46,402 nt of DNA from Oscillospiraceae bacterium. GTDB lineage: Bacteria > Bacillota > Clostridia > Oscillospirales > CAG-272. Of this stretch, positions 1-7,910 are shown one piece after another. The position numbers and the translations under genes are program-made. The notes below the pieces were generated by a model that worked only from the letters and a program-made list of their open reading frames with translations, was not told where the DNA came from and made no database searches. The DNA lies in contig SVUG01000014.1 in NCBI GenBank assembly GCA_015063385.1, positions 1 to 46,402 of the forward strand, in the 5' to 3' direction. How positions within the stretch are numbered: the first letter of the stretch is position 1; every line of letters starts with the position of its first letter.

Positions 1-2
1 AA

Positions 3-107
3 ATATATGCAGAATATACGACCGATGGCGGTCACTTAACATCCGCAGGATACGAGGTGCTTACAAATACGATAACTCCCGCACTCGAACAACTATTAGG
101 TAGATAA
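3..107 (+). CDS. SGNH/GDSL-type hydrolase, C-terminal fragment (5' end outside window)
   Basis: The reading frame is open from the window edge and ends at TAA 105-107, giving the last 34 residues of a protein. They contain T-D-G-G-H-L-T-S-A-G-Y, which matches block V of SGNH/GDSL esterases (DGxHLxxxGY), where the Asp and His belong to the catalytic triad. A short helix ending in LEQLLGR follows, as is usual at the end of this family. The rest of the protein, including the catalytic serine, is not in the window, so substrate and location cannot be judged. The family call rests on one motif. Confidence 0.6.
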   Translation: MYAEYTTDGGHLTSAGYEVLTNTITPALEQLLGR

Positions 108-150
108 CTGCGCTTAACAGCATTACCAATTCCAATTTATCGAACTAAAA

Positions 151-226
151 TGGGTGCAAACCCTTGTAGGAAGATGCACCCATAGTTCAAAAATTTGTAC
201 CCATTTTGAAACGGTATCAAAATTTT
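151..226. repeat. Two adjacent inverted repeats (hairpin-forming)
   Basis: TGGGTGCA at 151-158 pairs perfectly with TGCACCCA at 175-182. A second, imperfect pair follows: A/T-rich arms ending in TACC at 189-201 match GGTA plus A/T-rich sequence at 213-226. They sit between the hydrolase stop and the 68-bp repeat at 249. They may be a transcript end or part of a small mobile repeat. No gene is supported in 108-372; an open frame at 154-369 lacks a ribosome binding site and overlaps the promoter of the next gene. Confidence 0.45.
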
Positions 227-248
227 GGATTACTCACAAACAGAAAGA

Positions 249-316
249 GGTTGACCAAAGGTCAGCCTCTTTTTGTTTGGTATGGGAACGGGGTTTGAAG
301 GGGAGCGGAAGTGAAT
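249..316 (+). repeat. Dispersed intergenic repeat, copy 1
   Basis: This 68-bp stretch matches 40982-41049 in 66 of 68 positions (differences at 264 and 287). It begins with a hairpin (GGTTGACC, AAA, GGTCAGCC) and a T5 tract, so its first third could act as an intrinsic terminator. The rest (GGGGTTTGAAGGGGAGCGG core) has no obvious coding sense. Both copies are intergenic and in the same orientation. Confidence 0.85.
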
Positions 317-321
317 TACTG

Positions 322-350
322 TTGACTTATTTATTAGCCTGTGATATTAT
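322..350 (+). promoter_or_regulatory. Promoter of the ASCH gene
   Basis: TTGACT at 322-327, a 17-bp spacer, and TATTAT at 345-350 preceded by TGA (extended -10). A ribosome binding site AAGGGGGG follows at about 358-365. Confidence 0.7.
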
Positions 351-372
351 AACATATAAGGGGGGATGAAGA

Positions 373-717
373 ATGACTCATTATATGAACCTGCATCAGC
401 AGCCTTTTTCTATGATTGCAAGCGGTTTAAAAACTATAGAACTGCGTTTATTAGACGAAAAACGGAAGCTGATATCCGTAGGGGATACGTTGATTTTTAA
501 AAATACCGCGGACCCGTCTCTCACCATATCCTGCATTGTAAAAGCATTGCATACTTTTGCAAATTTTGAAGAGCTCTATCGCTCGCTGCCTTTGGACAAA
601 TGCGGATATTTACCGCACGAGCTGGCAACTGCTAAAGCGAAAGATATGGAAATCTATTATTCCTTAGATAAACAAAGGTCTTACGGTGTTGTAGGCATAG
701 AAATTGAATTGATATAA
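373..717 (+). CDS. ASCH domain-containing protein
   Basis: This 114-residue protein consists of one ASCH domain, a PUA-like beta-barrel thought to bind RNA or modified nucleosides. The signature GxKxxExR is present as S-G-L-K-T-I-E-L-R at about residues 17-25, and the family ending Y-G-V-V-G-I-E-I is seen at the C-terminus. The length is normal for the stand-alone family. The start is set by the AAGGGGGG ribosome binding site just upstream. The next gene begins 9 bp after the stop, so the two are probably co-transcribed. Domain assignment is firm; the cellular role is not known, and nothing in the neighbourhood clarifies it. Confidence 0.85.
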   Translation: MTHYMNLHQQPFSMIASGLKTIELRLLDEKRKLISVGDTLIFKNTADPSLTISCIVKALHTFANFEELYRSLPLDKCGYLPHELATAKAKDMEIYYSLDKQRSYGVVGIEIELI

Positions 718-726
718 GGTGATAAT

Positions 727-1122
727 ATGAAGAAATTGTTTGCGGTTATTCTCTTGCTTTCTACGCTTTGCGTTTCAAGCTGCGTCCCGTTTGCCAAGGG
801 CGTAGACGTAGAGAAGCTTGATGATTGCACGAAAATTACGCTCGATAATTTTAAAGGAGAGAAAAAGATAAAGGTTGCCCATGACAGTCCTAATGAGGGG
901 GCTCTTTATTATAAGACTGATATAACGGACGGCAGCGTTAAGGTATATTACGATTTGGGCATCCTTTGGGATGAACAAAAACTTTTTGAAGCTGACGCTG
1001 ACAGCAGCGCTGTGGGCGGTGGATATTATATAGATAATAACACTGCTGAATTTACCGTAATCATAGAATCTGATTCGGGTGTCAGTGGCGAGATTTTGTT
1101 AGGATTTGAACCATTTGAATAA
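727..1122 (+). CDS. Small predicted lipoprotein, function unknown
   Basis: The N-terminus is a lipoprotein signal: M-K-K, a hydrophobic run, then V-S-S-C with Cys19 as the likely lipidated residue. The remaining 110 residues are acidic and rich in beta-forming residues, with no family I recognise. An AAGGTG ribosome binding site lies just upstream and overlaps the stop of the ASCH gene, so this is probably the second gene of a two-gene unit. It ends at a strong bidirectional terminator. It should sit on the outer face of the cytoplasmic membrane. Confidence 0.75.
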   Translation: MKKLFAVILLLSTLCVSSCVPFAKGVDVEKLDDCTKITLDNFKGEKKIKVAHDSPNEGALYYKTDITDGSVKVYYDLGILWDEQKLFEADADSSAVGGGYYIDNNTAEFTVIIESDSGVSGEILLGFEPFE

Positions 1123-1128
1123 AAAAAT

Positions 1129-1158
1129 AAACAGGTTGACCGTTTAGTCAACCTGTTT
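1129..1158. terminator. Bidirectional intrinsic terminator
   Basis: An 11-bp stem AACAGGTTGAC / GTCAACCTGTT (1130-1140 and 1147-1157) has a T run on its right side and an A run (1120-1130) on its left. It can therefore end both the lipoprotein transcript and the convergent minus-strand peptidase operon. Confidence 0.85.
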
Positions 1159-1161
1159 TGC

Positions 1162-2067
1162 TTATATATCTAAAGAATAGGTTTGTTCGGGAATCTCAAG
1201 CCATGTTCCGTTGATAAAATTCCTGCACCGAATAACAACCTCGTTTGGATATACTTCTACAACAACACCGTCTCCGTCGGGATAGCTTGCGCCGATAGAG
1301 CGCGGCAGATACACCGTATTTACACCGCCACGCAGCCAAAAGCTGTACTCGTCAAGCGGCATATGAGTATGTCCGTTGAAATATATGAGGTTTTTATAGT
1401 CATTCAGCAAATCTGCAAGTGCATATTGATCTTGCTCCACCATAAATATAGGGTGATGATTAAAAACGAATATCGGGGCCGATGCTTTATCCGCCTCTGC
1501 AAGCAGAGAAGAGAGCCAGTCGTATTGTTCCTCGGTGATGTAAGCGGTATTTACAGTCATATCCTCGGTTGCAAGGAAAATCATATAGCAGCCGTTTATA
1601 ACTTTATAGTAATATGTCTTCTCGATAGGATTATCAAGATACTCTGAGTTGAATCTTAAAAATCTTTGGGATAGCTTATTATAGTCTCCTGTGCCGTTTC
1701 CAACGTCGTGATTGCCAAGTACTACAAGATTTTCTTTTGCCGGGTCAATTTTCTTAACAGCGGTGTAGAAGAAATAGCTTTCAAGGCCTTGACCGTTCAT
1801 TACGTTGTCGCCGAGGAAAATTGCCGCATCTGTATTTTCTCCGCCTTTAATTCCCTTGAGCAATTTTACGAACTGCTTGTAGTTGGAGGATGCATTGGTC
1901 TCAACGTGAACGTCGGAGACCAGCGAAAAGCTCATAATAAGCTCGTCTGGATTTTTTGCCTTAAACGAAGCCTCAACGTTGGCAGAACCGGGCAGGGAAA
2001 GCGATAACGCAGTGGCGAGGGAAAAAATGACCTGGAATATAGTGGTGAAAAAAGATATAATTTTCAT
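1162..2067 (-). CDS. Secreted calcineurin-like metallophosphoesterase
   Basis: The 301-residue protein starts with a hydrophobic signal or anchor segment (about residues 1-31) and continues as a calcineurin-type phosphoesterase. All metal-binding blocks are present in order: S-D-V-H, F-L-G-D-N, L-G-N-H-D, F-N-H-H-P and N-G-H-T-H. The family hydrolyses phosphomono- or diesters with a two-metal centre. The substrate cannot be told from sequence. It is the last gene of a three-gene operon, starting 7 bp after the M29 aminopeptidase stop, and ends at the shared terminator. The link to peptidases may be only co-transcription. Confidence 0.85.
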   Translation of the reverse strand: MKIISFFTTIFQVIFSLATALSLSLPGSANVEASFKAKNPDELIMSFSLVSDVHVETNASSNYKQFVKLLKGIKGGENTDAAIFLGDNVMNGQGLESYFFYTAVKKIDPAKENLVVLGNHDVGNGTGDYNKLSQRFLRFNSEYLDNPIEKTYYYKVINGCYMIFLATEDMTVNTAYITEEQYDWLSSLLAEADKASAPIFVFNHHPIFMVEQDQYALADLLNDYKNLIYFNGHTHMPLDEYSFWLRGGVNTVYLPRSIGASYPDGDGVVVEVYPNEVVIRCRNFINGTWLEIPEQTYSLDI

Positions 2068-2074
2068 ATCTTAA

Positions 2075-3301
2075 TCAGAACGCCCATTCGCCGCCCTTAA
2101 AGATTGCAACCTCGCGACCGTCACTGCATACGGCGGTAATAGACATATCCGAAGTGCCAATCATAAAGTCCTCATGGACGATGGAATCGTTGATGCCCTT
2201 GGCGTGAAGCTCTTCCTCGGTGAACTTATCGTAATCGACGATAACGTTTGTAAAACCTCTGCCGAAAGCGAGATGGCAGGCTGCGTTTTCATCAAAAAGG
2301 GTATTGTAGAAGAGAATGCCGGACTCCTGAATGGGAGAGGAATGGGGTACGAGCGCTACTTCGCCGAGGAAGGATGCACCCTCGTCCATGCTTACAAGCT
2401 CCTCTAGCAATTTCTCATTCTGCTTGGCTTTAACCTCGACAATTTTGCCTTTTTCAAATCTGAACATGAAATTGTCAATAAGCTGTCCACCGTATGAAAG
2501 CGGCTTTGAGGAGTAAACTACACCGTCCGCGTCACCCTTTCTCGGTGAGGTGAATACCTCCTCGGTAGGAATATTCGGATTGAAATAAACGCCTCTGCCG
2601 AGCGTTTCCTCTCCGCCCGCCATAAATGTAGCGTCGGGGAGAAGTCCAACTCTAAAATCTGTGCCGTTAGACGCCTTGTATTTAAGCTCCTTGATACCCA
2701 GGGAATTGAGGTAATCGCATCTGGATTTAAGGTCGGCGTTGTGCTTGTTCCAGGCTTCAATAGGGTCCTCGTCAACTCTTGAGGTAGAGAGAATTGCTTC
2801 CCATAGCTTTTCGATAGCAACGCTCGTGCGCTCACCCGGGAAAACCTTTTTTGCCCAGCCCTTACCGGGAACTGCAGCGATGCACCACTGATATTTATTC
2901 TCCATTTTATTTCTGATAGGCTTAATCAGCTTGGAGCGCGATGCCATTGCCGTCGCGTACTTTTTCTGATTTACACCTGCAAGTCCGTCGGGGTCCTCGC
3001 TCATAAGATAAATCTTGCAGGGAAGAACCTCTGCCTGATGCTCCCATTTTTCAAGCTGCCATTTATCGAGGCTGCCGAGCACCTTAGCCGAGCAATGTCT
3101 TACGTTCAGCTTTGTAAGAGGCTGATACGACCAATCAACAGATACCTTCGATGCGCCTGCCTTGTAGCACTCGTCAACGAGCATCTTTACAAACTCAGGC
3201 TGGTCAAGCTCTGCGCTGATTATAACCTCCTGTCCCTTCTGTATGTTAACGCCGCACCGTGCAATCAGGTTGGCATATTTTCTAAGTCTTGTCTTGTTCA
3301 T
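2075..3301 (-). CDS. M29 family metallo-aminopeptidase (AmpS/PepS type)
   Basis: The 408-residue length and motifs fit the M29 aminopeptidases, cytoplasmic two-metal enzymes that remove N-terminal residues from peptides. The metal-ligand blocks are recognisable: N-I-P-T-E-E-V-F-T (about residue 240), L-G-E-V-A-L-V-P (about 312), C-H-L-A-F-G-R-G (about 342) and V-H-E-D-F-M-I-G near the C-terminus. It starts 11 bp after pepD on the same strand, with a GGAG ribosome binding site. Together with pepD and the divergent M18 enzyme it suggests intracellular peptide scavenging. Confidence 0.92.
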   Translation of the reverse strand: MNKTRLRKYANLIARCGVNIQKGQEVIISAELDQPEFVKMLVDECYKAGASKVSVDWSYQPLTKLNVRHCSAKVLGSLDKWQLEKWEHQAEVLPCKIYLMSEDPDGLAGVNQKKYATAMASRSKLIKPIRNKMENKYQWCIAAVPGKGWAKKVFPGERTSVAIEKLWEAILSTSRVDEDPIEAWNKHNADLKSRCDYLNSLGIKELKYKASNGTDFRVGLLPDATFMAGGEETLGRGVYFNPNIPTEEVFTSPRKGDADGVVYSSKPLSYGGQLIDNFMFRFEKGKIVEVKAKQNEKLLEELVSMDEGASFLGEVALVPHSSPIQESGILFYNTLFDENAACHLAFGRGFTNVIVDYDKFTEEELHAKGINDSIVHEDFMIGTSDMSITAVCSDGREVAIFKGGEWAF

Positions 3302-3312
3302 AATATTTCTCC

Positions 3313-4737
3313 TTATATACTTTTTAATACTTCGAGCAGGAATTCATAAACCCTCGCGGTAGAGGAGATAGAAAGATGCTCTCCCGTCGTGTGTATGTCG
3401 TGATTGTCAGGGCCGAGCGAAACGCAGTCAAGCCCGTTGAGCTTTCCGGAGAAGATACCGCATTCCAGACCTGCGTGTATGGTGACAACCTTTGCTGGTC
3501 TGCCGTACATTTTCTCGTAAATTTCGCACATTTTATCGCGCAGAGGGGAATCCTTTCTGTATTCCCAAGCAGGATACGCACCCCTCTTTTGTGATGAAGC
3601 GCCATACGTGTGCGCCGTGCTTTCAACAAGGGATATAAGTGAGTCCTTCGCGGAATTTTTTGACGAGCGAATAGAGAACCCGAGCGCAACCTCGTTATTG
3701 CGTGATTCGAGCACGCCAAGGTTAAGCGACGTTTCTACAAGCCCCTCTATGTCCTCGCTCATTGCGATAACACCGCTTGGCTCGTCGAGTATCAGCGAAA
3801 TGATGCTATCGCTGCTGTGCTTGTCGAATGCGTCACCGCAAGCGGCAGATTCCGAAAGGGAAACGTCAATTCCTCCCTCTGCCGACTGCCATTTCTTTAG
3901 CATATCGGCACGTGCATTATTGAATTTTTCGTCTACGTCCTCGCTGGCGATAAATACGGCCTCTGCCTCGGTGGGAATTGCGTTATCGGCTACGCCGCCG
4001 GAAATGGAAGCAATTCGAATATCTCCAAGCTTTGAAAGCAGCTCTGCAAGGAGCTTTATTGCATTAGCGCGTCCCTTGTCAATGTCAATGCCGCTATGCC
4101 CTCCGAGAAGTCCCTGAATCGTAATTTTATAGCACTTGCCCCGGGCAGTCTCGTGAACAACGGGCAGGGAGAGGTCAACCCTCACGCCACCTGCACAACC
4201 GACCGTGAAAATACCCTCCTCATCGGAGTCCACGTTTATCATCATTCTTCCTCGAATTGCCGATGCGTTAAGTCCTGCCGCACCCAGAAGTCCGATTTCC
4301 TCGTCAGAGGTGAATACCGCCTCGAATTCGGGGTGGGGAATATCGCTTGCGTCGAGAATAGCCAATGCATACGCCACGGCTACACCGTCGTCACCACCGA
4401 GTGACGTGCCGCGAGCGCGCAGGAAATCACCGTCACGATAAACCTCAAGTCCGTCTTTTGAAAGGTCAATATCAGACTCGGGAGCTTTCACCGCCACGAT
4501 GTCGGTGTGTCCCTGCAGAATTATGCCGGGGCGATTTTCGTATCCAGCCGTCGCAGGCTTCTTAATAACCACGTTATCGAAGTCGTCGCGTATTACCTCA
4601 AGGCCTCTTTCCTTGGCAAAATTCACGAGATAGTCGGCAATAGCCGTCGTATTGCCCGAGCCGCGCGGAATTTTAGATATTTCAAGAAAGAAATGAAAAA
4701 CTTTTTGCGCCGAAATAAAATCACTGAAATCTATCAT
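3313..4737 (-). CDS. pepD: Aminoacyl-histidine dipeptidase (M20C peptidase)
   Basis: This 474-residue enzyme has the PepD layout: a catalytic M20 domain split by a dimerisation or lid domain. Visible metal and catalytic blocks are G-H-T-D near residue 77, L-G-G-D-D-G near 115, F-T-S-D-E-E-I-G near 143, and I-H-A-G-L-E-C-G plus the C-terminal D-I-H-T-T-G-E-H. PepD enzymes hydrolyse Xaa-His and other dipeptides in the cytoplasm. It is the first gene of the operon and has a clear promoter at 4768-4796. Length and motif order are normal for the family. Confidence 0.95.
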   Translation of the reverse strand: MIDFSDFISAQKVFHFFLEISKIPRGSGNTTAIADYLVNFAKERGLEVIRDDFDNVVIKKPATAGYENRPGIILQGHTDIVAVKAPESDIDLSKDGLEVYRDGDFLRARGTSLGGDDGVAVAYALAILDASDIPHPEFEAVFTSDEEIGLLGAAGLNASAIRGRMMINVDSDEEGIFTVGCAGGVRVDLSLPVVHETARGKCYKITIQGLLGGHSGIDIDKGRANAIKLLAELLSKLGDIRIASISGGVADNAIPTEAEAVFIASEDVDEKFNNARADMLKKWQSAEGGIDVSLSESAACGDAFDKHSSDSIISLILDEPSGVIAMSEDIEGLVETSLNLGVLESRNNEVALGFSIRSSKNSAKDSLISLVESTAHTYGASSQKRGAYPAWEYRKDSPLRDKMCEIYEKMYGRPAKVVTIHAGLECGIFSGKLNGLDCVSLGPDNHDIHTTGEHLSISSTARVYEFLLEVLKSI

Positions 4738-4767
4738 AGCGTCCTCTTTTAGTTGATTTTTATTATT

Positions 4768-4796
4768 ATTTTACAACATAAGTAAATAATTTTCAA
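4768..4796 (-). promoter_or_regulatory. Promoter of the pepD operon
   Basis: On the minus strand, TTGAAA (4791-4796), a 17-bp spacer, and TAAAAT (4768-4773). It lies back to back with the promoter of the M18 aminopeptidase, whose -35 begins at 4805, so the two may share regulation. Confidence 0.8.
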
Positions 4797-4804
4797 GCAT
4801 TAAG

Positions 4805-4833
4805 TTGACTTTTCTTTCTAAAAGTTGTAAAAT
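4805..4833 (+). promoter_or_regulatory. Promoter of the M18 aminopeptidase
   Basis: TTGACT at 4805-4810, 17-bp spacer, TAAAAT at 4828-4833. The predicted transcript would start near 4840, which rules out translation starting at the upstream ATG at 4805. Confidence 0.8.
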
Positions 4834-4864
4834 ATTTAAGTACGATAAAACGAGAGGTAATCCT

Positions 4865-6139
4865 ATGTATACCCAAAAGCTTATAGATTTTATAAATTCA
4901 TCTCCCAGTGCCTTTCACACCGTTGATACCTTGAAGAAGGCACTGCTCGCTGAGGGCTTCACCGAGCTTTCCGACTCCTCTATCGAGTCATTCTCCGACG
5001 GCGGTAAGCATTTCGTAGTTCGCGGTGGTACGTCAATTATTGCATTCAAGGGCAAGGGCGACGGCTTTATGATTTGCGCCTCCCACTCGGATTTTCCGTC
5101 CTTCAAGGTGAAAAAAGCTACTGAATCACAGGGATATTTAAGACTTGCCGTTGAACCGTACGGCGGAATGATAAATTATTCCTGGCTTGATAGACCCCTC
5201 TCGGTAGCGGGCAGAGTTATGACGAGAGAGGGAAATAATATATTGCCTCATCTCGTTAATATCACAAACCCCTTTGCCGTTATTCCCAGCGTTGCCATTC
5301 ACCTCAACCGCACGGTGAACGACTCCTGCTCCTTTAAGCCTAATGTGGATATGCTTCCGCTCGTCGCCTGCTCGGGCAGTAAGGCGAGCTTCTTGGAGGC
5401 CGTTGCCGAATCCGCAGGGATAAGTGCTGAGGATATTATTTCCTACGACCTATATTTATATAACGCAGAATCAGGCGTACCGTTCGGTATCAACGGAGAG
5501 CTTATTCTCGCACCCCGTATTGACGACCTCGCCTGCGTTTATTCTTCTCTCGAGGCGTTCTTGAGTGCTCCCGAGCAGAGCAATTCGGTGTCTGTTCTTG
5601 CCGTCTTTGATAACGAGGAGGTAGGCTCTCTCAGCCGCCAGGGCGCAGACTCCACCTTCCTCTACGATACTCTCAGATGCATTGCCGCATCCGATGAGAA
5701 ATATCGCAAAATGCTTTACAACGGCTTTATGATAAGCGCGGATAACGCACACGCGCGACACCCCAATCACCCTGAGCTTGCCGATTCCGTCAGCGCTCCC
5801 ACGCTTGGCGGCGGAGTCGTTGTTAAGTATAACGCTAACAAGCGCTACGTCACCGAGGCATGCTCTGACGCGATATTCCGCATCATAGCAGATAATGCCG
5901 GTGCAAAGCTGCAGAGTTATGCAAACCGTCCAGACCAAATGGGTGGAACAACGCTTGGCGCGATAGCGGGAACTCACGTTTCCATTACAACGGTGGACAC
6001 AGGCCTGCCGCAGCTTGCAATGCATTCCTCGACCGAGGTAATAGCCGTATCCGACCTTATCGATATGGTTAAAATTCTCTCCGAATTTTATTCCTGCGGC
6101 ATTGTTAAAACCGACGAAAAAATTGAAATAATCAAATAA
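4865..6139 (+). CDS. M18 family aminopeptidase (aspartyl-aminopeptidase type)
   Basis: The start is the ATG at 4865, preceded by GAGAGG and downstream of the promoter. An in-frame ATG at 4805 is part of the -35 box. The resulting 424-residue protein matches M18 peptidases, which form large cytoplasmic dodecamers that remove N-terminal acidic or neutral residues. Metal-site blocks are visible: A-S-H-S-D-F, P-R-I-D-D-L, F-D-N-E-E-V-G-S, S-A-D-N-A-H-A-R-H-P and the C-terminal M-H-S-S-T-E-V. It is monocistronic, ending at a strong terminator. It is divergently transcribed from the pepD operon. Confidence 0.93.
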   Translation: MYTQKLIDFINSSPSAFHTVDTLKKALLAEGFTELSDSSIESFSDGGKHFVVRGGTSIIAFKGKGDGFMICASHSDFPSFKVKKATESQGYLRLAVEPYGGMINYSWLDRPLSVAGRVMTREGNNILPHLVNITNPFAVIPSVAIHLNRTVNDSCSFKPNVDMLPLVACSGSKASFLEAVAESAGISAEDIISYDLYLYNAESGVPFGINGELILAPRIDDLACVYSSLEAFLSAPEQSNSVSVLAVFDNEEVGSLSRQGADSTFLYDTLRCIAASDEKYRKMLYNGFMISADNAHARHPNHPELADSVSAPTLGGGVVVKYNANKRYVTEACSDAIFRIIADNAGAKLQSYANRPDQMGGTTLGAIAGTHVSITTVDTGLPQLAMHSSTEVIAVSDLIDMVKILSEFYSCGIVKTDEKIEIIK

Positions 6140-6144
6140 TGAAA

Positions 6145-6175
6145 AACAGCGCTATTCAAGTAGCGCTGTTTTTTT
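6145..6175 (+). terminator. Intrinsic terminator after the M18 aminopeptidase
   Basis: A 10-bp stem AACAGCGCTA / TAGCGCTGTT with a 6-nt loop is followed by a T run. Confidence 0.9.
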
Positions 6176-6195
6176 ACGCAAATTTTAAAAATATA

Positions 6196-6226
6196 TGTAA
6201 AAGCCATCGGCAAAATGCCGATGGCT
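6196..6226 (-). terminator. Intrinsic terminator of the cytidylate-kinase-like gene
   Basis: An 11-bp stem AGCCATCGGCA / TGCCGATGGCT (6202-6212 and 6216-6226) reads into a T-rich stretch on the minus strand, just past the stop at 6233. Confidence 0.8.
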
Positions 6227-6232
6227 AAAATA

Positions 6233-6856
6233 TCACATTTTTTTCTTTGCAAATTCGACGATAAGCTCTGCTGTGCCTTCGATTCCCAGAGAAGAGGAGT
6301 TTATTGCCATATCGTAGTTATCGTACTTGCCCCATTTGTTTCCGGTGTAGAAGTTATAGTACGAGGAACGGCGTTTATCGGTTCTGTTGATAACGTCGAT
6401 AATCTGCGCAGACCTAAGCTCAGGATGCCTTGAGTGTACCCTTGCTTCGCGGTGGTCGAGGTCGCTGTAAATGAAAAGCCTGAGAATGTTAGGCTCGTCG
6501 CGCAGAACGTAATCTGCACATCTTCCGATAACTACGCAGCTACCCTCTGCGGCATATTCCTTGATAACCTCCGACTGAAGAATAAAGAGCTTGTCGTTCA
6601 GTGGCATCTTATATCCGAAATGCATGGAAGCCCCAAGAACGTTAGAGCCCATTGCGAGGGTGTAGAGCAGGCTGTTCGCAGCCGATTCCTCTGCATTCTT
6701 AATAACCTTTTCGTTAAGATTCCCCTTAGCAGCCGCATCTGCAATAAGCTCGCGGTCGTAGAGAGGAATGCCTAAGCTCTTGGCAACCAGCTCGCCGATT
6801 TCTCGGCCTCCGCTGCCATATTGACGTGCAATAGTTATAATTATTTTGTTAGACAT
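6233..6856 (-). CDS. Cytidylate kinase-like family protein
   Basis: The 207-residue protein begins with I-T-I-A-R-Q-Y-G-S-G-G-R-E-I-G, the phosphate-binding loop of the cytidylate-kinase-like family (PF13189 type), and continues with Y-D-R-E-L-I, V-I-G-R-C-A-D-Y-V-L and R-I-x-type C-terminal blocks. These proteins resemble Cmk but usually exist beside a true cmk, and their substrate is not established. GGGAGGAA gives a good ribosome binding site. It has its own promoter and terminator, so it is a single-gene unit. Confidence 0.88.
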   Translation of the reverse strand: MSNKIIITIARQYGSGGREIGELVAKSLGIPLYDRELIADAAAKGNLNEKVIKNAEESAANSLLYTLAMGSNVLGASMHFGYKMPLNDKLFILQSEVIKEYAAEGSCVVIGRCADYVLRDEPNILRLFIYSDLDHREARVHSRHPELRSAQIIDVINRTDKRRSSYYNFYTGNKWGKYDNYDMAINSSSLGIEGTAELIVEFAKKKM

Positions 6857-6890
6857 GTTGATTCCTCCCTTGAAATTTACTTCTAAAAAT

Positions 6891-6919
6891 ATTTTAGCAC
6901 AAAAAAACGATTTTGTAAA
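6891..6919 (-). promoter_or_regulatory. Promoter of the cytidylate-kinase-like gene
   Basis: On the minus strand, TTTACA (6914-6919), 17-bp spacer, and TAAAAT (6891-6896) preceded by TGC (extended -10). Confidence 0.7.
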
Positions 6920-6945
6920 TAGATTATTTCCTTTTTTTAAAAATA

Positions 6946-6974
6946 TTGCAAATCCCGCCCGGTTATGCTAAAAT
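6946..6974 (+). promoter_or_regulatory. Promoter of nnrD
   Basis: TTGCAA at 6946-6951, 17-bp spacer, and TAAAAT at 6969-6974 preceded by TGC (extended -10). Confidence 0.75.
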
Positions 6975-7003
6975 ATTAGTATTCTTAATTTGGAGTAATG
7001 CTT

Positions 7004-7873
7004 ATGGAACGATGCTATATTACCGATGAAAAGGTTGCCGCCTCGCTTTTACCGAAGCGAAAATCTGATTCAAGCAAGGGAAGCTTTGGCAGAGCTGCGC
7101 TGATTAGCGGCAGTGAGAGGTATGTCGGAGCGGCAATGCTTTCGCTTGAGGCTGCCTTGCGTGGTGGTGCAGGATACGTTGATTTTTTAGGCTTGGGCAT
7201 GCTTTGCGAGAGCCTGCGTCTTCGTTTTCCCGAGGCAATATACACGCAGCTGGATTATACGGTTGACTCGGGCAGGAAAAAACTTGTGAAAGCTACCTCG
7301 CGCTCAGGTGCAATCCTCGTTGGCTCGGGCTGCGAATCCACCGAGGCTCTCTATCTCACCGTAGCAGAGCTTCTCGAAACCGAGGGCGCGCCCGTGGTGC
7401 TTGACGCAGACGCTATTAACGCCATTTCAGCATACGGAACTGCGAATATTATCCGCAGCGCGAGACGCAAGGTTATATTGACTCCTCATCCGCTTGAGTT
7501 TTCTCGCCTTACGGGATACGCAGTTTCAGAGATTCAAGAAAACCGTCTTGTCCTCGCCCGCGATTTTGCCGCCTCTCACGGTTGCATACTTGTGTTAAAG
7601 GGAAGCGGCACCGTCGTCACCGATGGAGATATATCCTACGTCAATTCTTCGGGCTCTTCGGCACTTGCCAAGGCGGGCAGCGGCGACGTTCTGGCAGGAC
7701 TGCTTACCTCGCTTCTTGCCTTTTCTACCGACGCGCTGGGGACTGCCGCACTTGCTGTATACGTTCACGGCAGGGCGGGGGACAATCTCGCCGCGGAGCT
7801 ATCCGAGTTCGGAGTCACTCCTTCGGATTTGCCGCGCGAGTGTGCAAGAGTTTTTGCCGCACTTTCAAAATAA
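7004..7873 (+). CDS. nnrD: ADP/ATP-dependent NAD(P)H-hydrate dehydratase
   Basis: The enzyme dehydrates damaged NAD(P)H hydrates (S form) back to NAD(P)H using a nucleoside phosphate, and has the ribokinase-like fold of the YjeF C-terminal domain. Signature blocks are S-K-G-S-F-G-R-A-A-L-I-S-G-S near the N-terminus, V-V-L-D-A-D-A-I-N, I-L-T-P-H-P-L-E-F, V-L-K-G-S-G-T-V and the active-site loop A-K-A-G-S-G-D-V-L-A-G. ATG 7004 is preferred over ATG 6998 because TGGAG ends 8 nt before it, a normal distance. The epimerase partner (NnrE) is not fused, and is absent from the window. 289 residues is normal for the dehydratase domain alone. Confidence 0.9.
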   Translation: MERCYITDEKVAASLLPKRKSDSSKGSFGRAALISGSERYVGAAMLSLEAALRGGAGYVDFLGLGMLCESLRLRFPEAIYTQLDYTVDSGRKKLVKATSRSGAILVGSGCESTEALYLTVAELLETEGAPVVLDADAINAISAYGTANIIRSARRKVILTPHPLEFSRLTGYAVSEIQENRLVLARDFAASHGCILVLKGSGTVVTDGDISYVNSSGSSALAKAGSGDVLAGLLTSLLAFSTDALGTAALAVYVHGRAGDNLAAELSEFGVTPSDLPRECARVFAALSK

Positions 7874-7877
7874 TTCA

Positions 7878-7910
7878 AAAGGTCGACGCCCACGCGTCGA
7901 CCTTTGTTTC
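7878..7910 (+). terminator. Intrinsic terminator after nnrD
   Basis: A 12-bp stem AAAGGTCGACGC / GCGTCGACCTTT with a CCAC loop, followed by GTTT. It also faces the end of the convergent SLH gene. Confidence 0.8.

Noticed and set aside
154-369. Open frame of 71 codons before the ASCH gene
   Set aside because: It runs through the inverted repeats, the dispersed repeat and the promoter at 322-350, and has no ribosome binding site.
4805-4864. Upstream in-frame ATG extending the M18 aminopeptidase by 20 residues
   Set aside because: The ATG lies in the -35 box; the predicted transcript starts downstream, and ATG 4865 has the GAGAGG site and the family N-terminus.
5471-6025. Minus-strand open frame of 184 codons inside the M18 gene
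   Set aside because: Antisense shadow of a well-supported gene; product is Cys/Arg-rich with no motif.
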